Assembly (NCBI GenBank): GCA_016874935.1
Contig: VGSS01000014.1
Span: 1 to 38,242 of the forward strand
Source of the DNA: Deltaproteobacteria bacterium
GTDB lineage: Bacteria > Desulfobacterota > BSN033 > UBA1163
Direction: 5' to 3'
DNA: 38,242 nt
Shown here piece after piece: positions 23,708 to 32,042 of the stretch; positions within the stretch are counted from its first letter, which is position 1, and each line of letters opens with the position of its first letter. Below the pieces are notes generated by a model. It saw only the letters and a program-made list of their open reading frames with translations. It did not search any database and was not told where the DNA came from. Made by a program: the position numbers and the translations under genes.

Positions 23708-24489
23708 GCAGTAAGATACAGATTGACCTGAACTCCGATGTGGGAGAGAGTTTCGGCGCCTACAAACTCGGACTGGATGAGGAGGTTATCCCTCATCTCA
23801 CTTCTGCAAACATCGCCTGCGGGTTTCACGCAGGCGATCCGGCTGTGATGCGAAAGACGGTCTCCCTGGCCAAGCGGTATGGCGTGGAGGTCGGAGCTCA
23901 TCCTGGTTTCCCGGATCTCATCGGGTTCGGAAGAAGGAACATGGACGCCACCCTCGAAGAGATCCAGGACTATGTCATCTACCAGACAGGAGCCCTTCAA
24001 GCCTTCGCGGTCTCCCAGGGGATCAAGCTTCAACATATAAAAGCCCATGGAGCGCTCTATAATATGGCCGTGGCCAACCCGAAAATCTGGGAGGCAATGG
24101 CAGAGGGCATCTGTAGGGTGGATAAAGAAATCATTCTGGTCGTCCTCGCATCTTCTAACAATGAGCCCCTTCTCGAAATGGGAAAACGATACGGCATCCG
24201 TATTGCGTTCGAGGCCTTTCCGGACAGGGCCTATCGGAACGATGGTTCACTCGTTCCCCGCAGAGAGAAAGGAGGAGTCATTGAGGATCATGATCTCGTC
24301 GCAAAAAGGGCGTTAAAGATGGCCATTGAGGGAAAGGTGATCGCCATCGATGGAACAGAGATCGAGCTTTGGGCGGATACGCTCTGTGTCCACGGAGATA
24401 ACCCCGCCGCGGTTCAGATGGTTAAAAAGATCCGGGAAGAACTGAAAACCTCCGGCGTCAATGTGATCTCCATGAAATGGTTCGTTTAA
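23704..24489 (+). CDS. pxpA: 5-oxoprolinase subunit A (LamB/YcsF family)
   Basis: 261 residues with the family signatures IQIDLNSDVGESFGAYKLG, ANIACGFHAGDPAVM and GAHPGFPDLIGFGRRNM, ending in LCVHGDNPAAVQMVKKIREEL. PxpA works with PxpB and PxpC to hydrolyse 5-oxoproline to glutamate using ATP. Here neither partner is present in the window. The 4-nt overlap with korD makes it a member of the oxoacid oxidoreductase operon. A link from 5-oxoproline to glutamate to 2-oxoglutarate would make biochemical sense, but is only inferred from position. Confidence 0.93.
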   Translation: MSSKIQIDLNSDVGESFGAYKLGLDEEVIPHLTSANIACGFHAGDPAVMRKTVSLAKRYGVEVGAHPGFPDLIGFGRRNMDATLEEIQDYVIYQTGALQAFAVSQGIKLQHIKAHGALYNMAVANPKIWEAMAEGICRVDKEIILVVLASSNNEPLLEMGKRYGIRIAFEAFPDRAYRNDGSLVPRREKGGVIEDHDLVAKRALKMAIEGKVIAIDGTEIELWADTLCVHGDNPAAVQMVKKIREELKTSGVNVISMKWFV

Positions 24490-24527
24490 TCGAAACGCCC
24501 AATACCACGGTCATCAAACTTTCAACT

Positions 24528-25007
24528 TCACTTCTTTTTTCTCTTGCCGTGGCGGAGGCTTCTGAACAGATGGCGGTTCTCCTTCAGTTTGAAGCCGTGC
24601 CGCAAGTAGAATGCGAATGCCCTCTTGTTTGATGGTGTCGTCTCGACCTGAATTCCCTTGAGATCAATCCTTTTTACATGGGCGATATATTCAAGACATA
24701 GCGAACCTATGCCTCTGTTCCTCCAGGCCGGTTTAACATAGAACTCGTCAATGTGGGCGATATCGCCGCCATATTCATTGCTCCAATAGTAGATGACAAT
24801 GACATATCCGACAATGGCATCGCCAACATGGATCATCGTGATGGCCCCTTTGTCTGGATGTGAAGACAATTTCAGAACCGTGCGACGAACCTTCTGAAGC
24901 GACACCTTCTGTCCCGGGGGATCCTCATGATAGAGCGCGAGGATCATCCTCTGGAGGTCGGGTAGATCATCGTCAAGGAACGGCCTGAACTGTGGGATCG
25001 CTCTCAT
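24528..25007 (-). CDS. GNAT family N-acetyltransferase
   Basis: 159 residues with the GNAT fold: PFLDDDLPDLQRMILALYHE at the N-terminus, the beta4 region IAHIDEFYVKPAWRNRGIGS with the acetyl-CoA pyrophosphate loop (R-x-x-G-I-G), and TTPSNKRAFAFYLRHGFK at the end. The acceptor is unknown. I start at the ATG of MRAIPQFRPF; a GTG seven codons upstream is possible. It runs opposite to the kor operon and lies just past an attC-like site, so it may have arrived as a cassette. Confidence 0.85.
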   Translation of the reverse strand: MRAIPQFRPFLDDDLPDLQRMILALYHEDPPGQKVSLQKVRRTVLKLSSHPDKGAITMIHVGDAIVGYVIVIYYWSNEYGGDIAHIDEFYVKPAWRNRGIGSLCLEYIAHVKRIDLKGIQVETTPSNKRAFAFYLRHGFKLKENRHLFRSLRHGKRKKK

Positions 25008-25043
25008 GCGTCCATGGTGTCGGGTCACTCTTCACATCCTTAA

Positions 25044-25098
25044 AGCGAACGTTTGCGATCAGTGTGGCGTGTAACGCATCCGCTGGACCGCGTTGGCA
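25044..25098. other. attC-like site (weak)
   Basis: AACGTTTGCGATCAGTGTG on one side pairs imperfectly, with G-U type pairs and one unpaired base, with the reverse complement of the GCATCCGCTGGACCGCGTT arm on the other. The AAC and GTT triplets sit at the two ends, 47 nt apart. The flanking core heptamers do not fully fit RYYYAAC/GTTRRRY. It lies between the XRE and GNAT genes. Confidence 0.28.
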
Positions 25099-25106
25099 TC
25101 CCTTCT

Positions 25107-25310
25107 CTACGCCGCCTTTCTCAAGACAACATGCATTCCGGCTCTGGTTGTAAGGGTGATAAGCATTTCGAGGCTAAATCTTTCCCATTTGCCTCTAATC
25201 AAATCTGAAACCCTGGATTGACTAACGCCAAGGATTTCCGCAGCCCTGGCCTGCGTTAGCCTCTTGGCTTTGATGAACTTTCGGAGGTCGGCCATAAGGT
25301 CGGCACGCAT
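25107..25310 (-). CDS. XRE/HTH regulator, antitoxin-like
   Basis: 67 residues dominated by a helix-turn-helix (KAKRLTQARAAEILGVSQSR then VSDLIRGKWERFSLEML). It resembles the HigA/HTH_37 class of antitoxin regulators, which usually have about 25 more residues in front. The frame indeed continues upstream without a start codon (DLGYSPGEAAILQ reads like that missing part) until a stop at about 25357. The gene is therefore probably N-terminally damaged, or starts at a non-standard codon. No toxin gene was recognised next to it. Confidence 0.6.
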   Translation of the reverse strand: MRADLMADLRKFIKAKRLTQARAAEILGVSQSRVSDLIRGKWERFSLEMLITLTTRAGMHVVLRKAA

Positions 25311-25354
25311 CTGAAGAATTGCGGCTTCCCCTGGAGAATACCCGAGATCAATGG

Positions 25355-25480
25355 CTAATTACCGTTGCCCGGCACCAAATCTTCTTTCAGTTCTTTGCCG
25401 AATGCAAATCCCTTTCCCTTGAATCTTTCATCCCATCTTTTCTGGTCTAATTTCAGTTTTTTTCCCTCTTCAATCCACAT
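25355..25480 (-). pseudogene. small ORF, possible upstream remnant of the XRE gene
   Basis: A 41-residue frame starting MWIEEGKKLKLDQKRWDERF and ending LVPGNGN. It has no clear ribosome binding site. Its end meets the point where the open frame leading into the XRE gene begins in another frame, so a single indel could have split one gene. The WDERF-x-GKGF-x-FG stretch also resembles the start of class I methyltransferases. I cannot decide between these. Confidence 0.25.
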
Positions 25481-25528
25481 TATCATTTGAATTTTGATCA
25501 GTCAAATCTAACCACAATTTAACTATAT

Positions 25529-25755
25529 CCTAAATTGAGCGATTTTTTCACCCCTCACAAGGGAGGCGGGGAGGCCGAAAAGCCTTTTAGAGCGATTACC
25601 TTTAATAGGTTGAATTAACCAGGCGGCCTGTTCAATCATCACCTGTTTGGTGAATCATTATGGCCAATTGCCCTTTCTTTCAATGTATCGCATTCTAAAA
25701 GGGTTTGAGGCATCTCGGCCTCCCTTGTGAGATAGGGTGAATCGCTCAATTTAGG
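25529..25755. mobile_element. MITE-like element with long terminal inverted repeats
   Basis: The ends are CCTAAATTGAGCGATT (from 25529) and AATCGCTCAATTTAGG (to 25755). The homology between the arms continues for about 65 bp: CTCACAAGGGAGGC, GGCCGA and CCTTTTAGA occur in order in both arms. The element is flanked on both sides by TATAT (25524-25528 and 25756-25760), a plausible 5-bp target duplication. It is 227 bp long and encodes nothing. An AATCGCTCAATTTAG end-like sequence also occurs alone near 18470, and a weaker one near 9199. Confidence 0.78.
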
Positions 25756-25760
25756 TATAT

Positions 25761-26139
25761 GTTATTCCACATTCTAAAAAAATTTTAATTTGAGGTCAGC
25801 CACAACTTTTAACTTGAATTTCAGCAGGGAAGCCCTTAAGATAAAAAAGCCTTTAGGTTAAGGTTAACTTAGATGTTGCAATATTGAACCCGAGCAGAGG
25901 TACTTCCAAATCCTTGCAATTGCGGATTTTTAGAAAATCAAGGGTAACAGAGGATCTCACTCACTTTACGTGAAGTCCTGGTTTTGGCTGGAAACACATG
26001 TAGCAGACTCCCAAAGGTGCCGCTGCAAGGCTTTTACAGTATCCCCGCCCGGTTTCGATATTGTTTTTTTTGCACTGGCGGGTTAAGAAAAGATCCTCAA
26101 TATTCAAAGACTCACAAAATATTAAAAAGGGAGAGACCC
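25761..26139. other. dapL upstream region, no gene recognised
   Basis: The dapL frame stays open upstream to 25984, but the translation there (Cys- and Arg-rich, no family match) and the lack of a ribosome binding site argue against coding. I see no clear promoter beyond AT-rich stretches. Confidence 0.4.
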
Positions 26140-27306
26140 ATGCGGATCGAAAAGGCGAAACGGATTGATCAAATTCCTCCGTACCTTTTTGCACAGATCG
26201 ACAAGAAGAAAGAGGAGATGAGGAAGAGGGGGATGGATCTCATCGACCTGGGGATCGGAGACCCTGATCTTCCCACCCCTCAGCCGATTATTGAACGATT
26301 AAAAAAAGCCTCCGAAGACCCCCGGAATCACCATTATCCCTCCTATGAAGGCATGATCGAATTCAGGACTGCGGCGGCTCAATGGTTTGAGAGGAGATTT
26401 GGCGTCGCGTTTGATCCAAAAACAGAGGTGCTTACCCTCATCGGCTCAAAAGAAGGCATTGCCCATATCCCCCTGGCCTTTGTAAATCCAAAAGATTATG
26501 TGCTGGTGCCCAGTCCGGGATATCCGGTCTACCGTGTGGCAACCCTCTTCGCCGGAGGAACTCCATACTTCATGCCCCTTCTCAAGGAGAATGGCTTTTT
26601 ACCAAAACTTTCTGAAATCCCAAAAGAGGTAGCAGAAAGGTCGAAACTGCTCTTCATCAATTATCCCAACAATCCGACTTCAGCCATTGCCGAAAGGCCT
26701 TTCTTCGAGGAAGTGGTCGCCTTTGTGCGGCGTTACGGGATAATCGTCTGCCATGATGCGGCTTACTCTGAACTGGCCTTCGACGGCTACCGACCGCTCA
26801 GCTTCTTTGAAGTTGAAGGGGCGAAAGATGTGGGAATCGAATTCCACAGCCTTTCAAAAACCTTTAACATGACAGGCTGGAGAATCGGTTTTGCAGTGGG
26901 CAACCCTGAAATTGTCTCAGGATTGGGAAGGGTCAAGACCAATATCGACTCGGGCCTCTTTCAGGCAATCCAGGAAGCAGGCATTGAAGCCCTCCATCAC
27001 TTTGACACGCCCATTCCCAACATCATCCGCATCTATGAGGGCCGGAGGGATGTGATGGTGAAGGGCCTCCGGGAGATGGGCCTGGAAGTGGACTTGCCGA
27101 GGGCCACCTTCTATCTCTGGATCCGAGTTCCACGAGGATATACCTCCGCCCAATTCGCCACCCTTTTGATTGAACAGGCTGGGATTGTGGCAACGCCGGG
27201 CAATGGTTTCGGAGAAGCAGGAGAGGGTTATATCCGGATGACCCTCACGGTGGATGAGTCGAGGTTGCAAGAGGCAATCGAACGACTCAAGAAGATCAAT
27301 TTTTAA
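26140..27306 (+). CDS. dapL: LL-diaminopimelate aminotransferase
   Basis: 388 residues, PLP-dependent fold type I. DLGIGDPDLPTPQPIIE, HHYPSYEGMIEFR, FINYPNNPTSAIA and the PLP lysine (about Lys240) in FHSLSKTFNMTGWRIGF identify the DapL-like class. It converts tetrahydrodipicolinate and glutamate to LL-diaminopimelate in one step, bypassing the acylated dap pathway. The start at 26140 is preceded by AAGGGAGAG. Related class I aminotransferases (alanine or methionine type) share the motifs, so substrate identity is probable, not certain. It is a lone gene with no other lysine genes in the window. Confidence 0.82.
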   Translation: MRIEKAKRIDQIPPYLFAQIDKKKEEMRKRGMDLIDLGIGDPDLPTPQPIIERLKKASEDPRNHHYPSYEGMIEFRTAAAQWFERRFGVAFDPKTEVLTLIGSKEGIAHIPLAFVNPKDYVLVPSPGYPVYRVATLFAGGTPYFMPLLKENGFLPKLSEIPKEVAERSKLLFINYPNNPTSAIAERPFFEEVVAFVRRYGIIVCHDAAYSELAFDGYRPLSFFEVEGAKDVGIEFHSLSKTFNMTGWRIGFAVGNPEIVSGLGRVKTNIDSGLFQAIQEAGIEALHHFDTPIPNIIRIYEGRRDVMVKGLREMGLEVDLPRATFYLWIRVPRGYTSAQFATLLIEQAGIVATPGNGFGEAGEGYIRMTLTVDESRLQEAIERLKKINF

Positions 27307-27327
27307 AAATCTCTTCCTTCGATAAAC

Positions 27328-27566
27328 TGTAACTGTTTGGCCAAATCAAGCGCAAAATAGTATCATGGAGCTGGGCATGCTGTCCGGAAAGGCTTCGTGG
27401 CGCACCTTTCGGATTCATTGGCACAGGCCTTTATCCTGTTCGATGAGGCTTGCTCAGATGAGATCGTCCGTTTCCCATTCAATCCAAAGATCACCATTCG
27501 AAGCCTTGGAGAGCGGCTTGCCCAGCTCCGACTCCGTGGTAACTTCTATTTGGCTAAACAGTTACA
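27328..27566. repeat. long imperfect palindrome, MITE-like
   Basis: The outer arms GTAACTGTTTGGCCAAAT (27329-27346) and ATTTGGCTAAACAGTTAC (27548-27565) are inverted repeats with one mismatch. Further in, GGAGCTGGGCA, AAGGCTTCG and GGATT-ATTGG segments occur in the same order in both arms at similar spacing, so the entire 239 bp folds back on itself. Short open frames inside it have no homology that I recognise. No clear target duplication was found. Confidence 0.6.
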
Positions 27567-27651
27567 AAAAACGGTTGAATGAAACTCAACAATTTTCTTC
27601 TGCCATTTTTAAACTTCTTCGATACACTAATCAAAAGGTAGGGAGGCCGAA

Positions 27652-28968
27652 ATGCAGGAACTTTTTGGAGAGGTATTTTTTATTGCCATCCTTATTCTCT
27701 GGAATGGTTATCTTGCCGGCACAGAGATCGCCGTGGTCACGGCCAGGAAGAGCCTGGTCCAGCAGATGGCTGAAAGCGGTAAAAGAAATGCAAAAATCTT
27801 GCTAAAGCTGAAAGAAAATCCTGACCGGTTTTTAGCAACCATCCAAATCGGAATTACCGGAGTGAGTGTCCTTGCCTCTGCGGTTGGAGGAGCCACCGCT
27901 ATCGAGGTGATCAAACCGGCCTTTCAGATGGCCCCGATCAAAGCCGTCTCTATTGCCGCAGAGCCCCTTGCCATCGGAATGGTGGTCGTCTTGATTACTT
28001 ACTTTTCCGTGATCTTCGGTGAACTCGTGCCGAAGTCCATTGCGTTGATGCATCCCGAAAAAGTGGGGCTCTGGACGGCAAGGACCATTGATGCCTTTTC
28101 AAAGGTTGCTTCCATTTTTGTCAAGTTTCTCACCTTCAGCACCTCCCTCTTGCTCAGTCCCTTCGGGAGAAAACCCTTTAGCGAACGGGCCTATATCACC
28201 GAGGAAGAGGTAAGGATGCTCATCAGGGAAGGCGGAAAACACGGCGTTTTTGAACCCGCGGAAGAAAAGATTCTGCAAAGCATTTTTGAATTCACGGACA
28301 TGTCGGCAAAAGAGGTGATGGTGCCGGATATTCAGATCGTCGCCATCCCGATCGGTAAATCACCCATGGAGGTCCGATCCCTTATTGAAGAAGAGCAATT
28401 TTCTCGTTATCCGGTATACGGGAAAGACCTCAATGACATCCGGGGGATCCTCTATGCGAAAGATTTTCTGACCCTCCTGACAAAAACAGGACAGGTCGAT
28501 ATCCGAAAGATCATTAAGTCTCCTTTCTTCATCCCCGAAACGATGAAGATCAGCCTCCTTTTAAGGGAAATGCAAAAGAGGCGAACCCATATGGCCTTGG
28601 TGGTGGATGAATATGGAGGGATCTCCGGTTTGGTGACGATTGAAGATTTACTCGAAGAGATCGTGGGGGAGATAAGAGACGAGCACGATATCGAAAGCCC
28701 GGTGATCTTGCTGAAAGACGGGACCCTTCTGATCGATGCCTCGATCAGTCTGAAGGATTTAAAAGAAGACCACTCGATTCCACTCCCTGAGTCACCGGAA
28801 TATGAAACCCTCGGTGGATTTCTGATGACAACCTTACAGAAGATTCCCATCATGGGCGATAAGGTGGAAGTGGAAGGAAAACGGTTTAGCATTATCGAAA
28901 TGGCCGGTCAGAGGATCTCAAAAGTCAAATTGGAAAAACTGCCCGAACCCGTTCAGGAAGAAGCATAG
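27652..28968 (+). CDS. CNNM/CorC-type transporter (DUF21-CBS-CorC_HlyC)
   Basis: 438 residues. The N-terminal DUF21/CNNM membrane domain (about 1-180) has a starting helix EVFFIAILILWNGYLAGTEIA and FLATIQIGITGVSVLASAVG. A CBS pair (about 205-325) contains VMVPDIQIVAIPI and RYPVYGKDLNDIRGILYAKDF, followed by MALVVDEYGGISGLVTIEDL. The CorC_HlyC domain closes the protein. The family exports magnesium or cobalt or regulates their flux; older names call it hemolysin. The start is preceded by AGGGAGGCC. It is a single gene with no metal-responsive element visible. Confidence 0.92.
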   Translation: MQELFGEVFFIAILILWNGYLAGTEIAVVTARKSLVQQMAESGKRNAKILLKLKENPDRFLATIQIGITGVSVLASAVGGATAIEVIKPAFQMAPIKAVSIAAEPLAIGMVVVLITYFSVIFGELVPKSIALMHPEKVGLWTARTIDAFSKVASIFVKFLTFSTSLLLSPFGRKPFSERAYITEEEVRMLIREGGKHGVFEPAEEKILQSIFEFTDMSAKEVMVPDIQIVAIPIGKSPMEVRSLIEEEQFSRYPVYGKDLNDIRGILYAKDFLTLLTKTGQVDIRKIIKSPFFIPETMKISLLLREMQKRRTHMALVVDEYGGISGLVTIEDLLEEIVGEIRDEHDIESPVILLKDGTLLIDASISLKDLKEDHSIPLPESPEYETLGGFLMTTLQKIPIMGDKVEVEGKRFSIIEMAGQRISKVKLEKLPEPVQEEA

Positions 28969-29589
28969 TGCCTGCCTGCGGCAGGCCTATAGCAGAGCGC
29001 ATAGCGTCAATAAGAAAAATTCTTGCTCATCCTTTTTTTATGCCACTCTGCACTCTTCAATCCAAAATCCCCGTTCAGTTATCCTTCTATTACTCCACTT
29101 GCAGAGCTTTAAGGGTTTCGACCGTTGCCAATGACAATCCTTCTGGTAATCGGCATGATTGTGGTGTTCTATATGATTGTGGCAGAAGTAGCAAAAGGTC
29201 CTTTTACAAAAGGGGGAATTTTAAAAGTTAAGGGGACGTATGGTCTAAAACGGCCTTGGGTTCGCCTATTCCATCTGCCGGTGGAAGGAAAGCTGGTACG
29301 AGAATTTGAAGGTCTTGATGTTGGAGTGACCCCCTTGAACATCATCCTCTCTCGGCTCTCCCAGCTTCTGCACTCCAAACGTTTCTCAATTTTCCTCTTG
29401 CGCTTCCCCAGTATTTTGTGGTTTAATTTTTCACTCGAAATACTCCTTTCTGATTGGCTTTTGTTTTTTGACAAAACTATAATAGCCTTATCTGGAGGGC
29501 ATTTCGAGTACTTTTTCACTTTTTCCCAAAATAATTACACTTGTTTAGGGTCTAATTGATAACGTTCACGACATCGTGGACAAACGTTC
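28969..29589. other. gene-poor remnant region
   Basis: It holds a GCCTGCCTGCGGCAGGC hairpin right after the transporter gene, and an open plus-strand frame (29125-29559) that crosses a CCTTTTACAAAAGGGGG spacer repeat and has no recognisable product. I see no supported gene. Confidence 0.4.
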
Positions 29590-29700
29590 TTTGACCGGCA
29601 AGTGCCCCGTCCCGCCAATGGCGGGATAGGCGAGGTCAAGGGGCACAATATAAATGATATTTCATCTCCGGGAAGCCCCGTCCTGTGGACGGGGAGCTTC
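29590..29700. mobile_element. orphan IS200/IS605-like end with nested hairpins
   Basis: Two strong hairpins in a row: GTGCCCC (29602-29608) with GGGGCAC (29640-29646), enclosing TCCCGCC-AAT-GGCGGGA, and then GAAGCCCCGTCC-TGT-GGACGGGGAGCTTC at 29672-29700. The second, preceded by TCTCCGG and followed by AC, looks like the right end found after tnpB genes, where it doubles as the 3' part of the omega RNA. No tnpA or tnpB is present, so this is probably a relic. Confidence 0.45.
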
Positions 29701-29761
29701 ACAATGGAATAGCCACATTTTTGCATTTTCATGAACACCAAACTAAAAAGGGGAGGTGTTC

Positions 29762-29974
29762 ATGAAAAAGGAGAGCAAACAAGAAAAACTAAAAGCTATA
29801 CAACGGTTCTTCGATGGAGAAGCTCCAAGGGACATTTGTGCATCTCTTGGTCATTCTCGATCATGGCCGTACAAATGGGTGACGCGGTACACCCCTAATA
29901 ACTCGCAATGGGTTGAAGATCGATCTCGGCGACCTCTTTCCAGCCCCTCCCGCACCCCTGGAATAGATATTTGA
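29762..29974 (+). pseudogene. transposase N-terminal HTH fragment
   Basis: About 70 residues. KLKAIQRFFDGEAPRDICAS, then LGHSRSWPYKWVTRY and DRSRRPLSSPSRTP give the helix-turn-helix plus linker found at the N-terminus of IS481/IS630-like transposases; the DDE catalytic domain is missing. The start has AGGGGAGGTGTTC before the ATG, inside a TCATGAACACC/GGTGTTCATGA inverted repeat (29729-29765). It is most likely a decayed insertion sequence. Confidence 0.6.
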
Positions 29975-30078
29975 GGCTTGAGAAATTGAGATTTGGTATC
30001 ATTCATAAAAAGTTGGCGGTTTGAGATTCGCGCAGGGCGAATGATGCGAAGCGCAAAGCGAGAGAAGGAGGAAGATGG

Positions 30079-31512
30079 ATGGCGAAAATGGATGAATTTA
30101 TTTCCTTTGATGCGACTGGACTCGCCGCGTTAGTGCGGCAGAAGCAGGTCAAGGCGATTGAACTTGTAGAGGCTTCGATTGAGCGGATTGAGCGGTTGAA
30201 CCCAGCTCTCAATGCGGTGGTGGCACCGATGTACGAACAGGCTCGCAAAGCCGCAACCGGCGAGTTTCCCGATGGCCCTTTTTCCGGTGTCCCTTTTTTG
30301 CTGAAGGACCTGGGAGCCCCTTGTGTGGGAGTAGCCATGACGATGGGTTCGGCCTTTATGCGTAACTTTGTGCCGGATCATGACAATGAACTGGTGGCCA
30401 GGCTGAAACGGGCCGGACTAATCATCGTCGGTAAGACCAACACACCCGAGTTAGGCATCCTTCCTACTACCGAACCCCGATTGTTTGGCCCCACCCGAAA
30501 CCCCTGGGACATCCATCGGACTCCCGGCGGTTCAAGCGGAGGGTCAGCGGCTGCCGTAGCCGCTGGCTTCGTTCCGATGGCTCACGGCAATGATGGCGGA
30601 GGGTCCATCCGGATACCGGCCTCGTGCTGCGGACTCTTCGGTCTCAAGCCTACGCGAGCGCGTAATCCCCTTGGGCCTGATTTTGGGGACATTTTTGGAG
30701 GATTGGTGATCGATCATGCCATCACCCGTTCTGTTCGTGATAGCGCCGGCCTTCTCGATGCCACGGCAGGTCCCGACATAGGCGATCCTTATTGGGCGCC
30801 CCCTCCGGCGCGCCCGTTCCTTCAAGAAGTGGGAGCCGATCCGGGCAGGCTTCAAATTGCTTTTACCACTCAAACTCCAACAGGTCTTAAGGTGCACGAA
30901 GACTGCGTCAGCGCAGTGCGGAATGCGGCTAACCTATGTGCGGACCTCGGGCACGAATTGGTGGAAGCTTCTCCGGAGATAAACGGAGAGTTGGTGGCCC
31001 AGGCATTTATGGTGCTGTGGTCGGCCGGGTGTGCCTGGACAATAGACGGAATGGGACTGGCAACTGGACGTATTCCCAAACAGGATCAGTTTGAACCGCT
31101 CACCTGGGCGCTTTATGAGATGGGGCGACAGCAGAGCGCTTCGTCCTATCTACTTTCTCTGACTTTTCTTCAGCGTATAGCCAGGAATATTGCCAGATTT
31201 TTCCTCAAGCATGATGTCTGGCTAACCCCCACTCTTGGGGAGCCGCCGGTATCTCTGGGGGCTTTCGATTCGTCTCCGGAGAACCCTCTGCAGGGCCTCC
31301 GTCGTGCGGAGGGTTTTGTTCCCTTCACACCCATCTGTAATGCCACCGGCCAGCCGGCCATGTCGGTTCCTCTTTACTGGAATGGCGAAGGGCTTCCCGT
31401 GGGGGTCCATTTTGTCGGACGATTTGGGGACGAAGCCACGCTTTTTCGACTGGCAGCGCAGCTTGAGTCGGCCCGGCCATGGGCTGGCCGCCGTCCAACC
31501 GTATTAGCTTGA
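30079..31512 (+). CDS. amidase (amidase signature family)
   Basis: 477 residues. The Ser-cisSer-Lys triad is visible: Lys76 in [12 protein letters not shown], cis-Ser152 in [16 protein letters not shown], and the nucleophile Ser176 in [21 protein letters not shown]. It hydrolyses an amide to acid and ammonia. The substrate is unknown, and the lack of gatB and gatC neighbours argues against GatA. The start follows AAGGAGGAAG. Its more GC-rich codon use compared with neighbours, and the flanking IS and cassette remnants, suggest that it arrived horizontally. Confidence 0.92.
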   Translation: MAKMDEFISFDATGLAALVRQKQVKAIELVEASIERIERLNPALNAVVAPMYEQARKAATGEFPDGPFSGVPFLLKDLGAPCVGVAMTMGSAFMRNFVPDHDNELVARLKRAGLIIVGKTNTPELGILPTTEPRLFGPTRNPWDIHRTPGGSSGGSAAAVAAGFVPMAHGNDGGGSIRIPASCCGLFGLKPTRARNPLGPDFGDIFGGLVIDHAITRSVRDSAGLLDATAGPDIGDPYWAPPPARPFLQEVGADPGRLQIAFTTQTPTGLKVHEDCVSAVRNAANLCADLGHELVEASPEINGELVAQAFMVLWSAGCAWTIDGMGLATGRIPKQDQFEPLTWALYEMGRQQSASSYLLSLTFLQRIARNIARFFLKHDVWLTPTLGEPPVSLGAFDSSPENPLQGLRRAEGFVPFTPICNATGQPAMSVPLYWNGEGLPVGVHFVGRFGDEATLFRLAAQLESARPWAGRRPTVLA

Positions 31513-31820
31513 GACGGCTGTCAGGTCAAGCCGCGGAGGAAGGCCAGGTGTCATCCATAAATATATTGGTGTATTCCATTAAAATGAAGATGGGGAGATA
31601 AGGGGATAAGGAGAGTGGGGGACAAAGTCATTAAGAGTAAAAAAGAGAAAAGAGGGGACGTTGGTTCTAAAACAAATTGACATAGGTTGGTCATTTTTGA
31701 AGAAGGGACAATGTTGAGAAAAACCCTAATGCGTTTTAGAAAAAACGTTTACAACAGTTCTTGGGTTCATTGCGTCTGTGGAAAGTCATTCGTCATGAAA
31801 AGTGTCAATTTTCAACTACG
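31513..31820. other. gene-poor spacer after the amidase
   Basis: Purine-rich sequence with no recognisable coding, promoter or hairpin. GGGACGTTGGTTCT and TTGACATAGGTTGGTC look like relics of an insertion element, but this is only a visual impression. Confidence 0.35.
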
Positions 31821-31871
31821 TCCCGTAGATCCGCGTCCCGTAGATCCGTAGATCCAGCTTGCGTAGATCCA
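31821..31871. repeat. short tandem GTAGATCC repeat
   Basis: Four copies of GTAGATCC occur within 51 bp (CCCGTAGATCCGCGTC, then CCCGTAGATCC, GTAGATCCAG and GTAGATCCAG). They lie exactly where the conserved part of the DUF3795-like fragment begins, so they may mark a slippage or recombination scar. Confidence 0.6.
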
Positions 31872-32030
31872 GAACATGTATGCGAAATCAGAAAATGCAA
31901 TATTGAAAAGAACACTCCACATTGTTCAGCTTGCAACATGTATAAATGTGAAAAAATAGAGAAATTTATTCAGTTGGCCCCTCAAATAGGTATGGCCTTA
32001 GAGTCGTTGCGGGGAAAGACAAAAAACTAA
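31872..32030 (+). pseudogene. DUF3795-like protein, C-terminal fragment
   Basis: The frame encodes CEIRKCNIEKNTPHCSACNM followed by YKCEKIEKFIQLAPQIGMAL, which is the Cys-rich C-terminal half of DUF3795 proteins (small putative zinc proteins). The expected N-terminal half with its CG-x2-C-x2-C motif is absent; in its place is the tandem repeat and unrelated sequence, although the frame stays open from 31761. The stop codon is followed within about 12 nt by an attC-like site. Confidence 0.6.
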
Positions 32031-32042
32031 AATCAAAAAATG

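Noticed and set aside
25984-26139. Longer N-terminus for the aminotransferase
   Set aside because: The extra residues are Cys/Arg-rich and unlike the family; the ATG at 26140 has a ribosome binding site and gives the normal length.
27365-27805. Open frames overlapping the palindrome and the CNNM gene start
   Set aside because: They lie inside the fold-back element or in the shadow of the transporter gene and have no homology that I recognise.
29125-29559. Plus-strand open frame of about 144 codons
   Set aside because: It starts like a membrane protein but crosses a dispersed spacer repeat, has no recognised family and no good ribosome binding site.
31821-31871. GTAGATCC repeats as a CRISPR array
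   Set aside because: The units are 8 bp with irregular 2-8 bp gaps, far too short for repeats and spacers. No cas gene or repeat-spacer periodicity exists anywhere in the window.
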